From the NCBI RefSeq assembly GCF_014489075.1, contig NZ_JACTGR010000005.1, positions 310,001-374,000 on the forward strand: a stretch of 64,000 nt of DNA, in the 5' to 3' direction. Made by a program: the position numbers and the translations under genes. The notes under the pieces were generated by a model. That model saw nothing but the letters and a program-made list of their open reading frames with translations. It was not told where the DNA came from and searched no databases. Of this stretch, positions 34,367-42,479 are shown one piece after another (position 1 is the stretch's first letter; each line of letters starts with the position of its first letter). The DNA comes from Sphingomonas sp. JC676. Lineage in GTDB: Bacteria > Pseudomonadota > Alphaproteobacteria > Sphingomonadales > Sphingomonadaceae.

Positions 34367-34367
34367 A
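34107..34367 (+). CDS. Doubtful 86-codon ORF overlapping the next start
   Basis: An ATG-initiated frame whose TGA shares its last base with the ATG of the following membrane glycosyltransferase (TGATG), the same junction used by many real gene pairs here. The residues YDPRHERLVLRKRSGYYVFS look protein-like, and an internal ATG at 34188 is an alternative start. Against it: weak ribosome binding site, mixed codon usage, no family resemblance. I would not treat it as a gene without outside support. Confidence 0.2.
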   Translation: MRNPLPPRLLARAARTAAPPFRIDRAKMRARQYDPRHERLVLRKRSGYYVFSTFARRTMPDAIAERVISIMTALSTGFRPICFDRI

Positions 34368-35914
34368 TGGCTACCAAGATCGCCGCGCTAGAAGTTTCGC
34401 CCGCGCGCCTGCCTTCGATTCTCGCCGCACTCGCCGAAATGCCGCGCTGGTCGATATTGCTGTTCGCTGCCATTTGCGTGCGCGCGCTGACCTTCGGCAA
34501 CCCGGTCGTCCATGTCGACGAGGAATTCTATTTCGTCACCGCGCAGCGGATGCTGGAAGGCGCGATCCCCTATGTCGACGTGTGGGACCGCAAGCCGATC
34601 GGGCTGTTCCTGATCTATATCCCGCCGGCGCTGTTCGGCGTGCCGCTGGGCATCTGGGTCTATCAGATGATGGCGCTGGCGAGCGTGGTGGGCACCGCGC
34701 TGCTGATCGGCAGGCTGGCCGAACGCGCCGGCTGGGGCCGCGGCGCGCTGTTCTCCGCATTGCTCTATATCTTCATGCTCGGCTTCGGCGACGGCCAGGG
34801 CGGGCAGGCGCCGGTCTTCTACAACCTGCTGATGGCATGGGCGATCCTGCTGGTGGTGCCGCGCCCCGACGATGCGAGTGGCGACCGCAGGCGGATCCAC
34901 CGCGCGATCCTGGCGATGGGGCTGGTCGGCATCTCGATGCAGATCAAATATTCGGTGGTGTTCGAGGGCATGTTCCTCGGCCTGTGGCTGATGTGGCGCG
35001 AATGGAAGCTGGGGACGACGCTCCCGCACATCCTGCGCCGCGGTGCTGTGCTCGCCGCCGCCGCCTGGGTGCCGACGCTGTTCGCGGGGATCACCTATTT
35101 CGCGATCGGCCATGGCGACGCCTGGGTCTATGCCAATTTCGGATCGATCCTCGAACGCCAGAGCGATCCCAGCGACGTGTTGTTGCGCGCGTTCCTGAAG
35201 GTCGCACTGATCCTGGCGCTGCCGCTGATCGTCAGCGGCCTATCGCGCCACGTGGCGGTCAAGGATGAGAGCGAGCATCCGGTGCGCGCGCTGTTCTTTG
35301 GCTGGCTGATCGCGGCGGTGGTGGGGCTGCTCGTCTTCGGATCCTGGTTCAACCATTATGCGCTGCCGGTGATGGTGCCGGCATGCCTGTGCTGCGCAGG
35401 GTTTGTCGGCAGCACCGCGCTCGGCCGCAAGGTCTTCATGCCGGTGATGCTGCTCGCAGCGGCGGGCGGCGGCGAGTACACCGCGTGGAGCGCGATGTGG
35501 CATCGCGGCAATGCCGAGGAGCTCGACAATCTCGCGGGCGGCATCGGCCGGGGCCAGGGCTGCCTCTACGTCCATTCGGGGAACGCCATCCTCTACAGCT
35601 ATACCGATCGCTGCGCGGTGACGCCGTGGATATTCCCAAGCCATTTGTCGCGCGAACGCGAGAACGGCGCACTGGGCATCGACCAGATCACCGAGGAGCG
35701 GCGGATCTTCGCGAAGAAGCCCGAAGTGGTGGTGATGCGCCCCGAATATGCCGGCGAGCGGCTGCAGGTGCGGCAGGTGGCGTGGAAGGAAATGCAGGCG
35801 CTCGGGTACCGGCTGACCGGCCGCTACCCGCTCGGCGATGTCCTGATCGACGTCTACAAGCTGCCGATCGCGCGCAGCGCGGGCGTGCCGCGCCTGGCGT
35901 CCAAGAGACCCTGA
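34367..35914 (+). CDS. GT-C/GT39-type membrane glycosyltransferase
   Basis: A 515-residue polytopic membrane protein. After the first helix comes VVHVDEEFYFVTAQRMLEGAIPYVDVWDRKP, split by the catalytic-site acids DEE typical of the ArnT/PMT fold, then roughly nine helices and a periplasmic C-terminal domain (from ~residue 380). Such enzymes move sugars from polyprenyl phosphate to lipid, glycan or protein in the periplasm. The last 61 bp overlap the convergent GT4 gene. Acceptor unknown; with the GT4 enzymes it suggests a surface-glycan locus (inference). Confidence 0.8.
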   Translation: MATKIAALEVSPARLPSILAALAEMPRWSILLFAAICVRALTFGNPVVHVDEEFYFVTAQRMLEGAIPYVDVWDRKPIGLFLIYIPPALFGVPLGIWVYQMMALASVVGTALLIGRLAERAGWGRGALFSALLYIFMLGFGDGQGGQAPVFYNLLMAWAILLVVPRPDDASGDRRRIHRAILAMGLVGISMQIKYSVVFEGMFLGLWLMWREWKLGTTLPHILRRGAVLAAAAWVPTLFAGITYFAIGHGDAWVYANFGSILERQSDPSDVLLRAFLKVALILALPLIVSGLSRHVAVKDESEHPVRALFFGWLIAAVVGLLVFGSWFNHYALPVMVPACLCCAGFVGSTALGRKVFMPVMLLAAAGGGEYTAWSAMWHRGNAEELDNLAGGIGRGQGCLYVHSGNAILYSYTDRCAVTPWIFPSHLSRERENGALGIDQITEERRIFAKKPEVVVMRPEYAGERLQVRQVAWKEMQALGYRLTGRYPLGDVLIDVYKLPIARSAGVPRLASKRP

Positions 35915-37053
35915 TAATAAGCCATCAGCTCGACCGTGTGGTCGTAATCGCTGCGCACCTTGCCGGCGGCGACGCGCGCGGCGTTGCGCAGGATCGCCGG
36001 CTCGCGCGCGAACATGCGGCGGATTGCATCGGCGGCAGAATAAGCGTCGCGCGCGGCATAGGTCTCGGCGAACAGCGGATCGGCCAGTTCGGCGAAGCCG
36101 CCCTCGTCGGGACCGATCAGCGGCAGGCCCGAGGCCAGCGCTTCGGAGGCGACTAGGCCGAACGGCTCGGCGTCCGATCCGTGGATCAGCGCGTCGCAGC
36201 TCGCCATGATCCGCGACAGGCGGACGCGATCGTAGACCGGGCGGAAGATGCGGATATGCGGGCTTCCCGCGATCCGCGCCTCGAGATGACGCCGCTCGAC
36301 GCCGTCGCCGATCAGGACGAGCCCGACCGGCAGGTCGTTCGCCGCCGCCTCGACCGCGTCGATCACCAGCGGCCAGCGCTTTTCTTTGTGGTGACGGCCG
36401 AGCCCGAGCAGCAGATGCCCCTCGGGCGGAAGGCCGCACTGGGCAAGCAAAGCCGCGCGCAGATTCTCGTCGCGCAGATCAGGCGAGAACCAGCTCCGCT
36501 CGATGCCGAGCGGCATCGAGGCATCGACATGCTGGCCGCGGCGGCGGAAGCGCTTGGCGAGCGCCGGGCCGTTAGTGACGTGCGCGTCGTACTTGGACAG
36601 GAAGCTGTCCATGTAGCGCGAGTACCAGTCGAACGCCTGCTCGACCTGGACCGGAGTCGCGACGCTGTCGAGCCAGCGTTGCGGATAGGCGCCAATCTGA
36701 TCGCCATGCGCGAAGAACACCTTGAGCGCGTCGCCTTTCCAGCGGCCCACGGTCCAGGCCGGCCGCCAGGGCGAGCTGGTCTCGACGACGTCGGGCTTGA
36801 GCTGATCGAGCAGGTCCCAGATCGGCTGGTCCCAGACGAAGATGCCGTAATTCTTGTCGACGATCAGCGACGGCGCCTTCATCCAGATGATGCGACCGCC
36901 GCCCGGTCGCTCCTCGACCGAATCCTCGAGCGCGGGCGCGACGACGATCAGCTCGTGGCCGAGATCGGCCATGATCCCCATCTTGCGGTCGAGATAGGTG
37001 CGCACGCCACCGCCGGTGGGCGAATAATATTCGTTGACGTCGACGATGCGCAT
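35854..37053 (-). CDS. GT4 family glycosyltransferase
   Basis: A 399-residue GT-B enzyme. The N-terminal acceptor domain opens RIVDVNEYYSPTGGGVRTYL, typical of GT4; the C-terminal donor domain has LLGLGRHHKEKRWPLVIDAV, then FRPVYDRVRLSRIMASCDALIHGSDAEPFG (split) and the E-x7-E region AEPFGLVASEALASGLPLIG. GAGGGA lies upstream of the ATG. It follows the DUF2141 gene by 13 bp, making the membrane protein, DUF2141 and GT4 one transcription unit. Sugar specificity unknown. Confidence 0.92.
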   Translation of the reverse strand: MRIVDVNEYYSPTGGGVRTYLDRKMGIMADLGHELIVVAPALEDSVEERPGGGRIIWMKAPSLIVDKNYGIFVWDQPIWDLLDQLKPDVVETSSPWRPAWTVGRWKGDALKVFFAHGDQIGAYPQRWLDSVATPVQVEQAFDWYSRYMDSFLSKYDAHVTNGPALAKRFRRRGQHVDASMPLGIERSWFSPDLRDENLRAALLAQCGLPPEGHLLLGLGRHHKEKRWPLVIDAVEAAANDLPVGLVLIGDGVERRHLEARIAGSPHIRIFRPVYDRVRLSRIMASCDALIHGSDAEPFGLVASEALASGLPLIGPDEGGFAELADPLFAETYAARDAYSAADAIRRMFAREPAILRNAARVAAGKVRSDYDHTVELMAYYQGLLDARRGTPALRAIGSL

Positions 37054-37066
37054 GGTCGCTATTCCC

Positions 37067-37591
37067 TCAGTCGTCGAGCGGGCCGAAGCCGCCCAGGCCG
37101 CGCAGATATTGGGCGCGCACCGTGACGCCACCACCGTTCGCGGGGATGTTTACGCGCGCCTGGCCGACCTTGGGCCGGCTGCGGCCCAGGCGCTGGCTGC
37201 TGGTGAAGCCGGCGCCGTCCTGCCAGAAATTGAACTTGTTCTTGCCGTCGCGGTCATGCGTGAAGAGCAAAGCCCATTGGCCCGCGCTGGGGGCACGGAT
37301 GCACAGCACGACCGGGCCCGATTGCGGCGTCGTCGCCCAGATGCGGCGGAAGGGCTTGCCTTCCTTCTTCAGGTCGCGGTCGTCCCTGAGGAAATCGGTC
37401 TCGTTCGCGGGATAGAGCTCGAGCTTCAGGCGGCCGGTGCGGTCCTTCAGACCCTGCACGGTGACGTAGAGCTTCGGCCCAGAGCCGAACGCGCACGATC
37501 CGTCGACCGGATCCTGCTGGGCGAGTGCCGGCGTGGCGGGCAGCGCCAGCCCCGCAAGCGCCAATGCCGCAAGAACCTTGAGACTCGTCAT
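37067..37591 (-). CDS. Exported DUF2141 domain protein
   Basis: A 174-residue protein with signal peptide LKVLAALALAGLALPATPALAQ. The mature part has LYVTVQGLKDRTGRLKLELY and WALLFTHDRDGKNKFNFW, the DUF2141 beta-sandwich pattern. Function of the family is unknown; it is periplasmic or surface-exposed. Its ATG overlaps the stop of the membrane protein upstream by four bases (ATGA). Confidence 0.88.
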   Translation of the reverse strand: MTSLKVLAALALAGLALPATPALAQQDPVDGSCAFGSGPKLYVTVQGLKDRTGRLKLELYPANETDFLRDDRDLKKEGKPFRRIWATTPQSGPVVLCIRAPSAGQWALLFTHDRDGKNKFNFWQDGAGFTSSQRLGRSRPKVGQARVNIPANGGGVTVRAQYLRGLGGFGPLDD

Positions 37592-38514
37592 GCTCTTTTC
37601 CTCGTCAGCAAAGCGTGGATGCTGAAGCCCGCGATCAGCGCGACGTGCACGCACAAAGTGAGCGCGGCGATCAGCGCCATGAGTTCGGAAAGCGCCTGGC
37701 CCTGGCCGATCACGAGGATCGCGAAATTGGCGAACAGCAGCTCCTTGTTCGGCACCAGCGGCAGGCGCCAGGCAAGCAGGCGCGCCGCGGAGAGCACCAG
37801 CCAGATGCCTACCGAAATCTGGGGCATCGCGAGATGCCAGGCGATCGCGATCATCACCGATCCGAAGACGATGCGGACACAATGGACGCCGAACACCCAC
37901 CACAACTCGCCGCGGGGCAGCGAGAAGACGCGCTTGGAGAAGATGAGGAACGGCAGCGACATCGCGAAGATCACGCCGATCGAGCCCAGCAGGATGTTGA
38001 ACTGATCGGGCTTCATCAGATTGATGCCGAGCGGCAGCGCGAGCGCGACGACCATCAGCGTCACCGCGTTGCCGGCGATCGCGGACAGGATCAGCACGTC
38101 CTTGACCGCGCCGAATGGTGCCGCGACCATCTGGGTGCGCTGACGCGCCCAGGCGTAGAAATAGGCCTCGCCCGAATAGCCGAACAGCACTTCGTTCGAG
38201 ATGCGCTTCTTGTGGAGCGCCGCCATGCCTGCGATCGGAATCTGCCAGAGCCGGCGGAAGATGATATAATCGAAGGTCGGGGGGCCGAGATAATAGACCG
38301 CGAAGACCAAATAGAAGAGCGGATTGGTCGGTACTGCGCGCGACAGCCCCGCGAGCCCCGACCCGAACAGCTCGCGGCCGAGGCCGATGATCATCAACAG
38401 CGTCAACGCGCCGCCCAGAAACACTGGCCAGCGGCGCTTGATCTTCTCGACCGGTTCCAGACCCGCGAGATCGGGCGCAATCGGAATTGCGGCTTCGACA
38501 GCGCTGGTATTCAC
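37588..38514 (-). CDS. Polytopic membrane protein of unknown function
   Basis: About 308 residues with roughly eight hydrophobic helices, starting FLGGALTLLMIIGLGRELF. Between helices is a positively charged cytoplasmic stretch, ALHKKRISNEVLFGYSGEAY, and WARQRTQ. The layout recalls flippase-like or lysylphosphatidylglycerol-synthase membrane domains, but I cannot assign it. The start is uncertain: GTG at 38514 has GGGAAG five bases upstream; TTG codons at 38571 and 38574 would add about 20 residues. It is coupled to DUF2141 and GT4, so a role in glycan or lipid handling is a reasonable guess. Confidence 0.7.
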   Translation of the reverse strand: MNTSAVEAAIPIAPDLAGLEPVEKIKRRWPVFLGGALTLLMIIGLGRELFGSGLAGLSRAVPTNPLFYLVFAVYYLGPPTFDYIIFRRLWQIPIAGMAALHKKRISNEVLFGYSGEAYFYAWARQRTQMVAAPFGAVKDVLILSAIAGNAVTLMVVALALPLGINLMKPDQFNILLGSIGVIFAMSLPFLIFSKRVFSLPRGELWWVFGVHCVRIVFGSVMIAIAWHLAMPQISVGIWLVLSAARLLAWRLPLVPNKELLFANFAILVIGQGQALSELMALIAALTLCVHVALIAGFSIHALLTRKRA

Positions 38515-38702
38515 CGAAGCTTCCCGCCCCTTACTATTCACTGTCTTTGGTTCCGCTACCGACACGTTCAACAAATTTCTTTTTGTTTCCGTGTCTTGCC
38601 TATTCCACGCTTGCAGGCGCGAGTACGGATTAGGCCGATTGACACCGAAATGCGGTTTATTGCGGGGGCGATTTGGGCTTTAGAAAGGCAATACGCAAGT
38701 CC

Positions 38703-39797
38703 ATGCTGCACCGCACACATACCACTGACGCAAGGCATATACTAACATATGCCCAGTCGCTCGACCGCGGCGGGGTAGAACGTGCCCTGCTTAGACTGAC
38801 CGCGGGTTGGCTGCGCGAGGGATGTCGGGTGACGCTCGTGCTGGCCAGCGGGGAGCGCCTAAAATGCGACGAACTGCCCGAGGGAATCACGCTGGTCGAC
38901 CTGGGCAGGGACAGCTACGCGACATTGTTCGGGATGGCGCGAGCGGTGCGCGCGGCACAGCCGGACCTGATCTTCTGCCCGGGCAATTATTACAGCGGCG
39001 CCGCTGCCATTGCCTGGCTCAGGCTCGGCCGCGCCTGCCCGCCGATCGTGGGCAAGATCTCCAACGCGCTGGTGCGTCCGGACATGAACGCGATGACGGC
39101 ATGGGCGTATCGCCGCTGGCTGCGGCTGCATCCGCGCTTCCTCGCGCAGCTCGTCGCGATGACTCCGGCGATGGCGGCGGAGGCGATCGCCGAGATGCGG
39201 ATGCCGGCGGAGCGGATCAGCGTCATCGCCAATCCGCCGACCCTGACAGCACCCGGAGCGGTGGCCACCGCGCTGCCCAGGGGCCGCTATATCGTCGGAG
39301 TCGGGCGGCTGGAGCCGCAGAAGCGCTGGGACCGGCTGATCGCGGCGCTTCCGCGGATCGCCGATAGGGAAATCGCGCTCCTGCTGATCGGCGAGGGCAG
39401 CGCGCGGGCAGCGCTCGAGGCGCAAGTCAGGGCGCTGGGGCTCGAGCATCGAGTCACCATGCCCGGGTATAGCGACGATCCCCTGCCGGCGATGGCCGGG
39501 GCGGCGGTCGCGGTGCTGACATCGGATTATGAAGGCGTACCGGGAGTGCTGCGCGAGGCGCTTTCACAGGGGACGCCGGTAGTCGCGACCGAATCGAGCG
39601 TGGCGGTGCGCGAGATCGTGACGGGGCCCGAACTGGGCACGGTGGTGCCGCGCGAGGATGCGGGCGCGCTGGTCGCCGCGCTCGACCATTGGCTTGCGCC
39701 CGGACGCGCACGGCCCGAGCCCGTTACCGCCGGCGGCGATCCGATCGCGGAATATCTCGCTTTGTTCGACCGGCTGGTCGCTCAACGCAACCGGTAG
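38703..39797 (+). CDS. GT4 family glycosyltransferase
   Basis: A 364-residue GT-B enzyme. The N-terminal domain has HILTYAQSLDRGGVERALLR; the donor domain has IVGVGRLEPQKRWDRLIAAL, LLLIGEGSARAALEAQVRAL, VTMPGYSDDPLPAMAGA and the E-x7-E stretch TSDYEGVPGVLREALSQGTPVV. ATG at 38703 gives a normal N-terminus; a TTG ten codons earlier is in frame. Divergent from the membrane protein-DUF2141-GT4 unit across a locally AT-rich gap (38515-38702). Overlaps the TonB receptor tail by 16 bp. Confidence 0.92.
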   Translation: MLHRTHTTDARHILTYAQSLDRGGVERALLRLTAGWLREGCRVTLVLASGERLKCDELPEGITLVDLGRDSYATLFGMARAVRAAQPDLIFCPGNYYSGAAAIAWLRLGRACPPIVGKISNALVRPDMNAMTAWAYRRWLRLHPRFLAQLVAMTPAMAAEAIAEMRMPAERISVIANPPTLTAPGAVATALPRGRYIVGVGRLEPQKRWDRLIAALPRIADREIALLLIGEGSARAALEAQVRALGLEHRVTMPGYSDDPLPAMAGAAVAVLTSDYEGVPGVLREALSQGTPVVATESSVAVREIVTGPELGTVVPREDAGALVAALDHWLAPGRARPEPVTAGGDPIAEYLALFDRLVAQRNR

Positions 39798-41842
39798 CGG
39801 AATCCCAGCCAGAGCGTGCGCGGCGTCGCGCGCTCGACCACGCCCGGGCCGCTGATCCCCGCCTCGACCTGTCTGTCGAACAGGTTCACGCCCCGCGCCT
39901 CGGCGATCAGGCCGCCGGCGACCGGGACCGCGATGGTGCCGTCGAGGGTGAAGGCGCCCGCCAGCGTCCGCGTGTTCTGATCGTCGTCGAATTGTGGGCC
40001 GGCATAGCGCGCGGTGAGCGAGGCCCCTCCGTCACCCCGGCGCCAGGCGACTGTCGCCGAACCCTGGTGTTTCGCTGTCTGCGCCGGGCGGAGGCCGTCG
40101 AGCGGGGCGGAGACGCCCGACGCGTCCACGCGCGCATCGATATAGGCATAGGAGGCGGTTACGCTGAGCGGGCCATGGCTCCAGCGGCCATCAAGCTCCA
40201 CACCCTTGGCCTCGACCGCGTCGAGATTCTGGCGGACGCGGTAGACGCCCGCCGCCGAGACGAAGCCCACCCCCGGGAAGGTGCCGGGGCCATTGGCGAT
40301 GGTGACATTGGCGATCGCGCCGTCGAGCCGGTTCCAATAGCCCGTGGCGCGCAGCACGACATTCGGCAGCGGACGCAGATCGACGCCGATTTCGCCACCC
40401 CACATCCGCTCGGGATCGAGCGCCGCATTGGCGGCGGTGGCGTCGGCACCGACGCGGAAGGGGCGGTAGAGCTCGTTGAGCGTCGGCAGGCGCCAGCCGC
40501 GATAGGCGGCGGCGCGCAGGGTGACGCTCCCCAGGTCATAGGCAGCGCCCAGACGGCCGGTGGCTTCAGTACCGCTGCGATCCGGGAAATGGCTGTCGGT
40601 GAGCGCGGCGCCGGCGGCGAGCGGCCGCTCGACCAGGCTGCCGTTCGAGATCGTCCAGCGATCGATCCGGCCGCCGGCGTTCAGGGTCAGATCGCCCGAT
40701 TCGTAGCTGGCATCGGCGAAGCCGCCCAGCGTCAGGCTCTCGCCCCCCGCAACGCGCTGCCGCGTCGGCTGGCCGGCGACGAAGGTGTAGAGTTCCTGGG
40801 TGCGGCCCGAGACGCGGCGCACGTCGCTGCCGAGCCGCAGCGTGATGCCGCCGCCGACGGGCGGGGCGATCTCGATCCGGCCGCCGATCCCGGTGGCCGG
40901 AACGTTATACTGGTTGAGCGTGGGCGTGACCGTGTCGCGCGCGTCGCTGATGCTGGCGAACCCCGAGGCGAATTGCCGCGTCTGAAGATAGGCGAGCGCC
41001 GACCAGCCCCAGTCGCCGCGCTTGACGATCCGGACGCTGGCATCGGCGCCGTCGCTCTTCACCTGGGTGAAATCGACGCCGCGATCGCGGCGGTCGCTGA
41101 AGGCGGAGACATTGGTCTGGAGCTCCGCCCCGCCGCCCAGATCGACCACACCGCGCAGCGCGAGGCTCGCCTGCTTGTAGGGTGCCGGGCGATCGACGGG
41201 GCCGCGATCCTCCGCGACCGTCGGCGTGAAGCCGTCGCCCCGGCCATATTGCGCGGCGAGCGTGACGAAGCCGCTGCCCAGCGTGGCGGAACCGACCGCA
41301 GTCGCGTCCACGCTGTCGCGGCTGCCATAGGCCGCGGCGAGCTGGAGCGGACCGAGATCGGACGGGCTGCCGCTGGTGAGCTCGATCGTGCCGGCAAGCG
41401 CGCCGGGGCCAGCATAGCCGCTGCCGGCGCCGCGGATGATGCGCGCCGAAGCGAGGCGCTCGGGCAGATAGGCGGGAAACGGCACCCAGCCGCCGAACGG
41501 ATCGGTCTGCGGCACGCCGTCGAGCAGCAGCAAGGCGCGGCTGGAGGCGTTGCCGCCAAGGCCCCTCAGCGAAATGCCCTGGCTGGTCGGGTGTGCCGAG
41601 CTCGAATCGGAGCGGCGGAACTGGGCGACGCCCGCGGCATCGCGCAGCACGTCTTCCAGCCGATTGCTGGCGGTATCGGCGAGCCGGGCGCGATCGATGG
41701 TAACGACGTCGTACGCCGCCTCGCCCGGCGGTGAATCGAGCCCGCGCCCGGTGACGACGATCTCGCCAGGCGCAGACGGCGCATCCTGCGCAAAGGCGGG
41801 CGCGGCGAGCAGCAGGCCTGCCGCGCATCCGAGCAATTTCAC
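39782..41842 (-). CDS. TonB-dependent outer membrane receptor
   Basis: A 686-residue receptor. Signal peptide (LLGCAAGLLLAAPAFAQ), TonB-box region EIVVTGRGLD, plug domain with GVAQFRRSDSSSAHPTSQG, SLRGLGGNASSRALLLLDGVP and IIRGAGSGYAGPGALAGTIELTSG (split), then a 22-strand-type barrel ending in the aromatic PRTLWLGFRYRL. Its length resembles BtuB/siderophore receptors, but the ligand is unknown. GTG at 41842 overlaps the maiA stop (GTGA). It is last in an eight-gene run and has no riboswitch or Fur box of its own that I can see. Confidence 0.92.
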   Translation of the reverse strand: MKLLGCAAGLLLAAPAFAQDAPSAPGEIVVTGRGLDSPPGEAAYDVVTIDRARLADTASNRLEDVLRDAAGVAQFRRSDSSSAHPTSQGISLRGLGGNASSRALLLLDGVPQTDPFGGWVPFPAYLPERLASARIIRGAGSGYAGPGALAGTIELTSGSPSDLGPLQLAAAYGSRDSVDATAVGSATLGSGFVTLAAQYGRGDGFTPTVAEDRGPVDRPAPYKQASLALRGVVDLGGGAELQTNVSAFSDRRDRGVDFTQVKSDGADASVRIVKRGDWGWSALAYLQTRQFASGFASISDARDTVTPTLNQYNVPATGIGGRIEIAPPVGGGITLRLGSDVRRVSGRTQELYTFVAGQPTRQRVAGGESLTLGGFADASYESGDLTLNAGGRIDRWTISNGSLVERPLAAGAALTDSHFPDRSGTEATGRLGAAYDLGSVTLRAAAYRGWRLPTLNELYRPFRVGADATAANAALDPERMWGGEIGVDLRPLPNVVLRATGYWNRLDGAIANVTIANGPGTFPGVGFVSAAGVYRVRQNLDAVEAKGVELDGRWSHGPLSVTASYAYIDARVDASGVSAPLDGLRPAQTAKHQGSATVAWRRGDGGASLTARYAGPQFDDDQNTRTLAGAFTLDGTIAVPVAGGLIAEARGVNLFDRQVEAGISGPGVVERATPRTLWLGFRYRLR

Positions 41843-42462
41843 TTGGGCGCGACTCGATCGGGATGCGCGGCGGCGAAGGCGGGGATCTCGGCGGCGGCGC
41901 ATTCGGCGCGGCGGAGCTTGGGATAGGGCATCAGCGGCACGTCGAATCGGCGGGCGTTGAAGAATTGCGGGACCAGGAACACGTCCGAGATGTCCGGCGC
42001 GTCGCCTCCGAGGAACGGCCCCTCGCCCGCCATCGTCTCGAGCGCCGCGAAGCCGTGCTCGATCCAGTGACGGGTCCAGGCGTTGCGGTGGAACTCGTCG
42101 ACATGCAGTTCGTGCGCGAGATAGCGCATCACCCGGAGATTGTTGAGCGGATGGATGTCCGCGCCGATCAGCAGCGCGCGGGCGAGCACGGCCGCGCGGG
42201 CATCGGCGTCGGCGGGGATCAGCCGGGGCTCGGGATAGCGCGCATCGAGCCAGTCGATGATCGCCAGGCTCTGGGTGATGACCTTGCCGTCCACCTCCAG
42301 CGCGGGGACTAGGCCCTGGGGATGGCGCGCGAGATGCTCGGGGCTGCGCTGCTGGTTTTCGAGCAGCATCACGTCGCGCTGCTCATAGGCGATGCCCTTG
42401 AGGTTGAGCGCGATCCGCACCCGATAAGAGGCGGACGACCGGAAATAGTCATAGAGCAGCAT
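41839..42462 (-). CDS. maiA: Maleylacetoacetate isomerase (zeta-class GST)
   Basis: A 207-residue protein. LYDYFRSSASYRVRIALNLK is the zeta-GST signature with the SSxS glutathione/catalytic motif; QSLAIIDWLDARYP and the C-terminal DVFLVPQFFNARRF complete the fold. It isomerises maleylacetoacetate to fumarylacetoacetate in tyrosine/homogentisate breakdown. No other tyrosine-degradation gene is in the window. It follows the AI-2E family gene by 17 bases and overlaps the receptor gene. Confidence 0.93.
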   Translation of the reverse strand: MLLYDYFRSSASYRVRIALNLKGIAYEQRDVMLLENQQRSPEHLARHPQGLVPALEVDGKVITQSLAIIDWLDARYPEPRLIPADADARAAVLARALLIGADIHPLNNLRVMRYLAHELHVDEFHRNAWTRHWIEHGFAALETMAGEGPFLGGDAPDISDVFLVPQFFNARRFDVPLMPYPKLRRAECAAAEIPAFAAAHPDRVAPK

Positions 42463-42479
42463 GGCGCGTCTCCGTTAAC

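Noticed and set aside
41842..41903. A cobalamin riboswitch upstream of the TonB receptor
   Set aside because: The receptor start overlaps the maiA stop, leaving no leader, and no B12-box-like sequence is visible.
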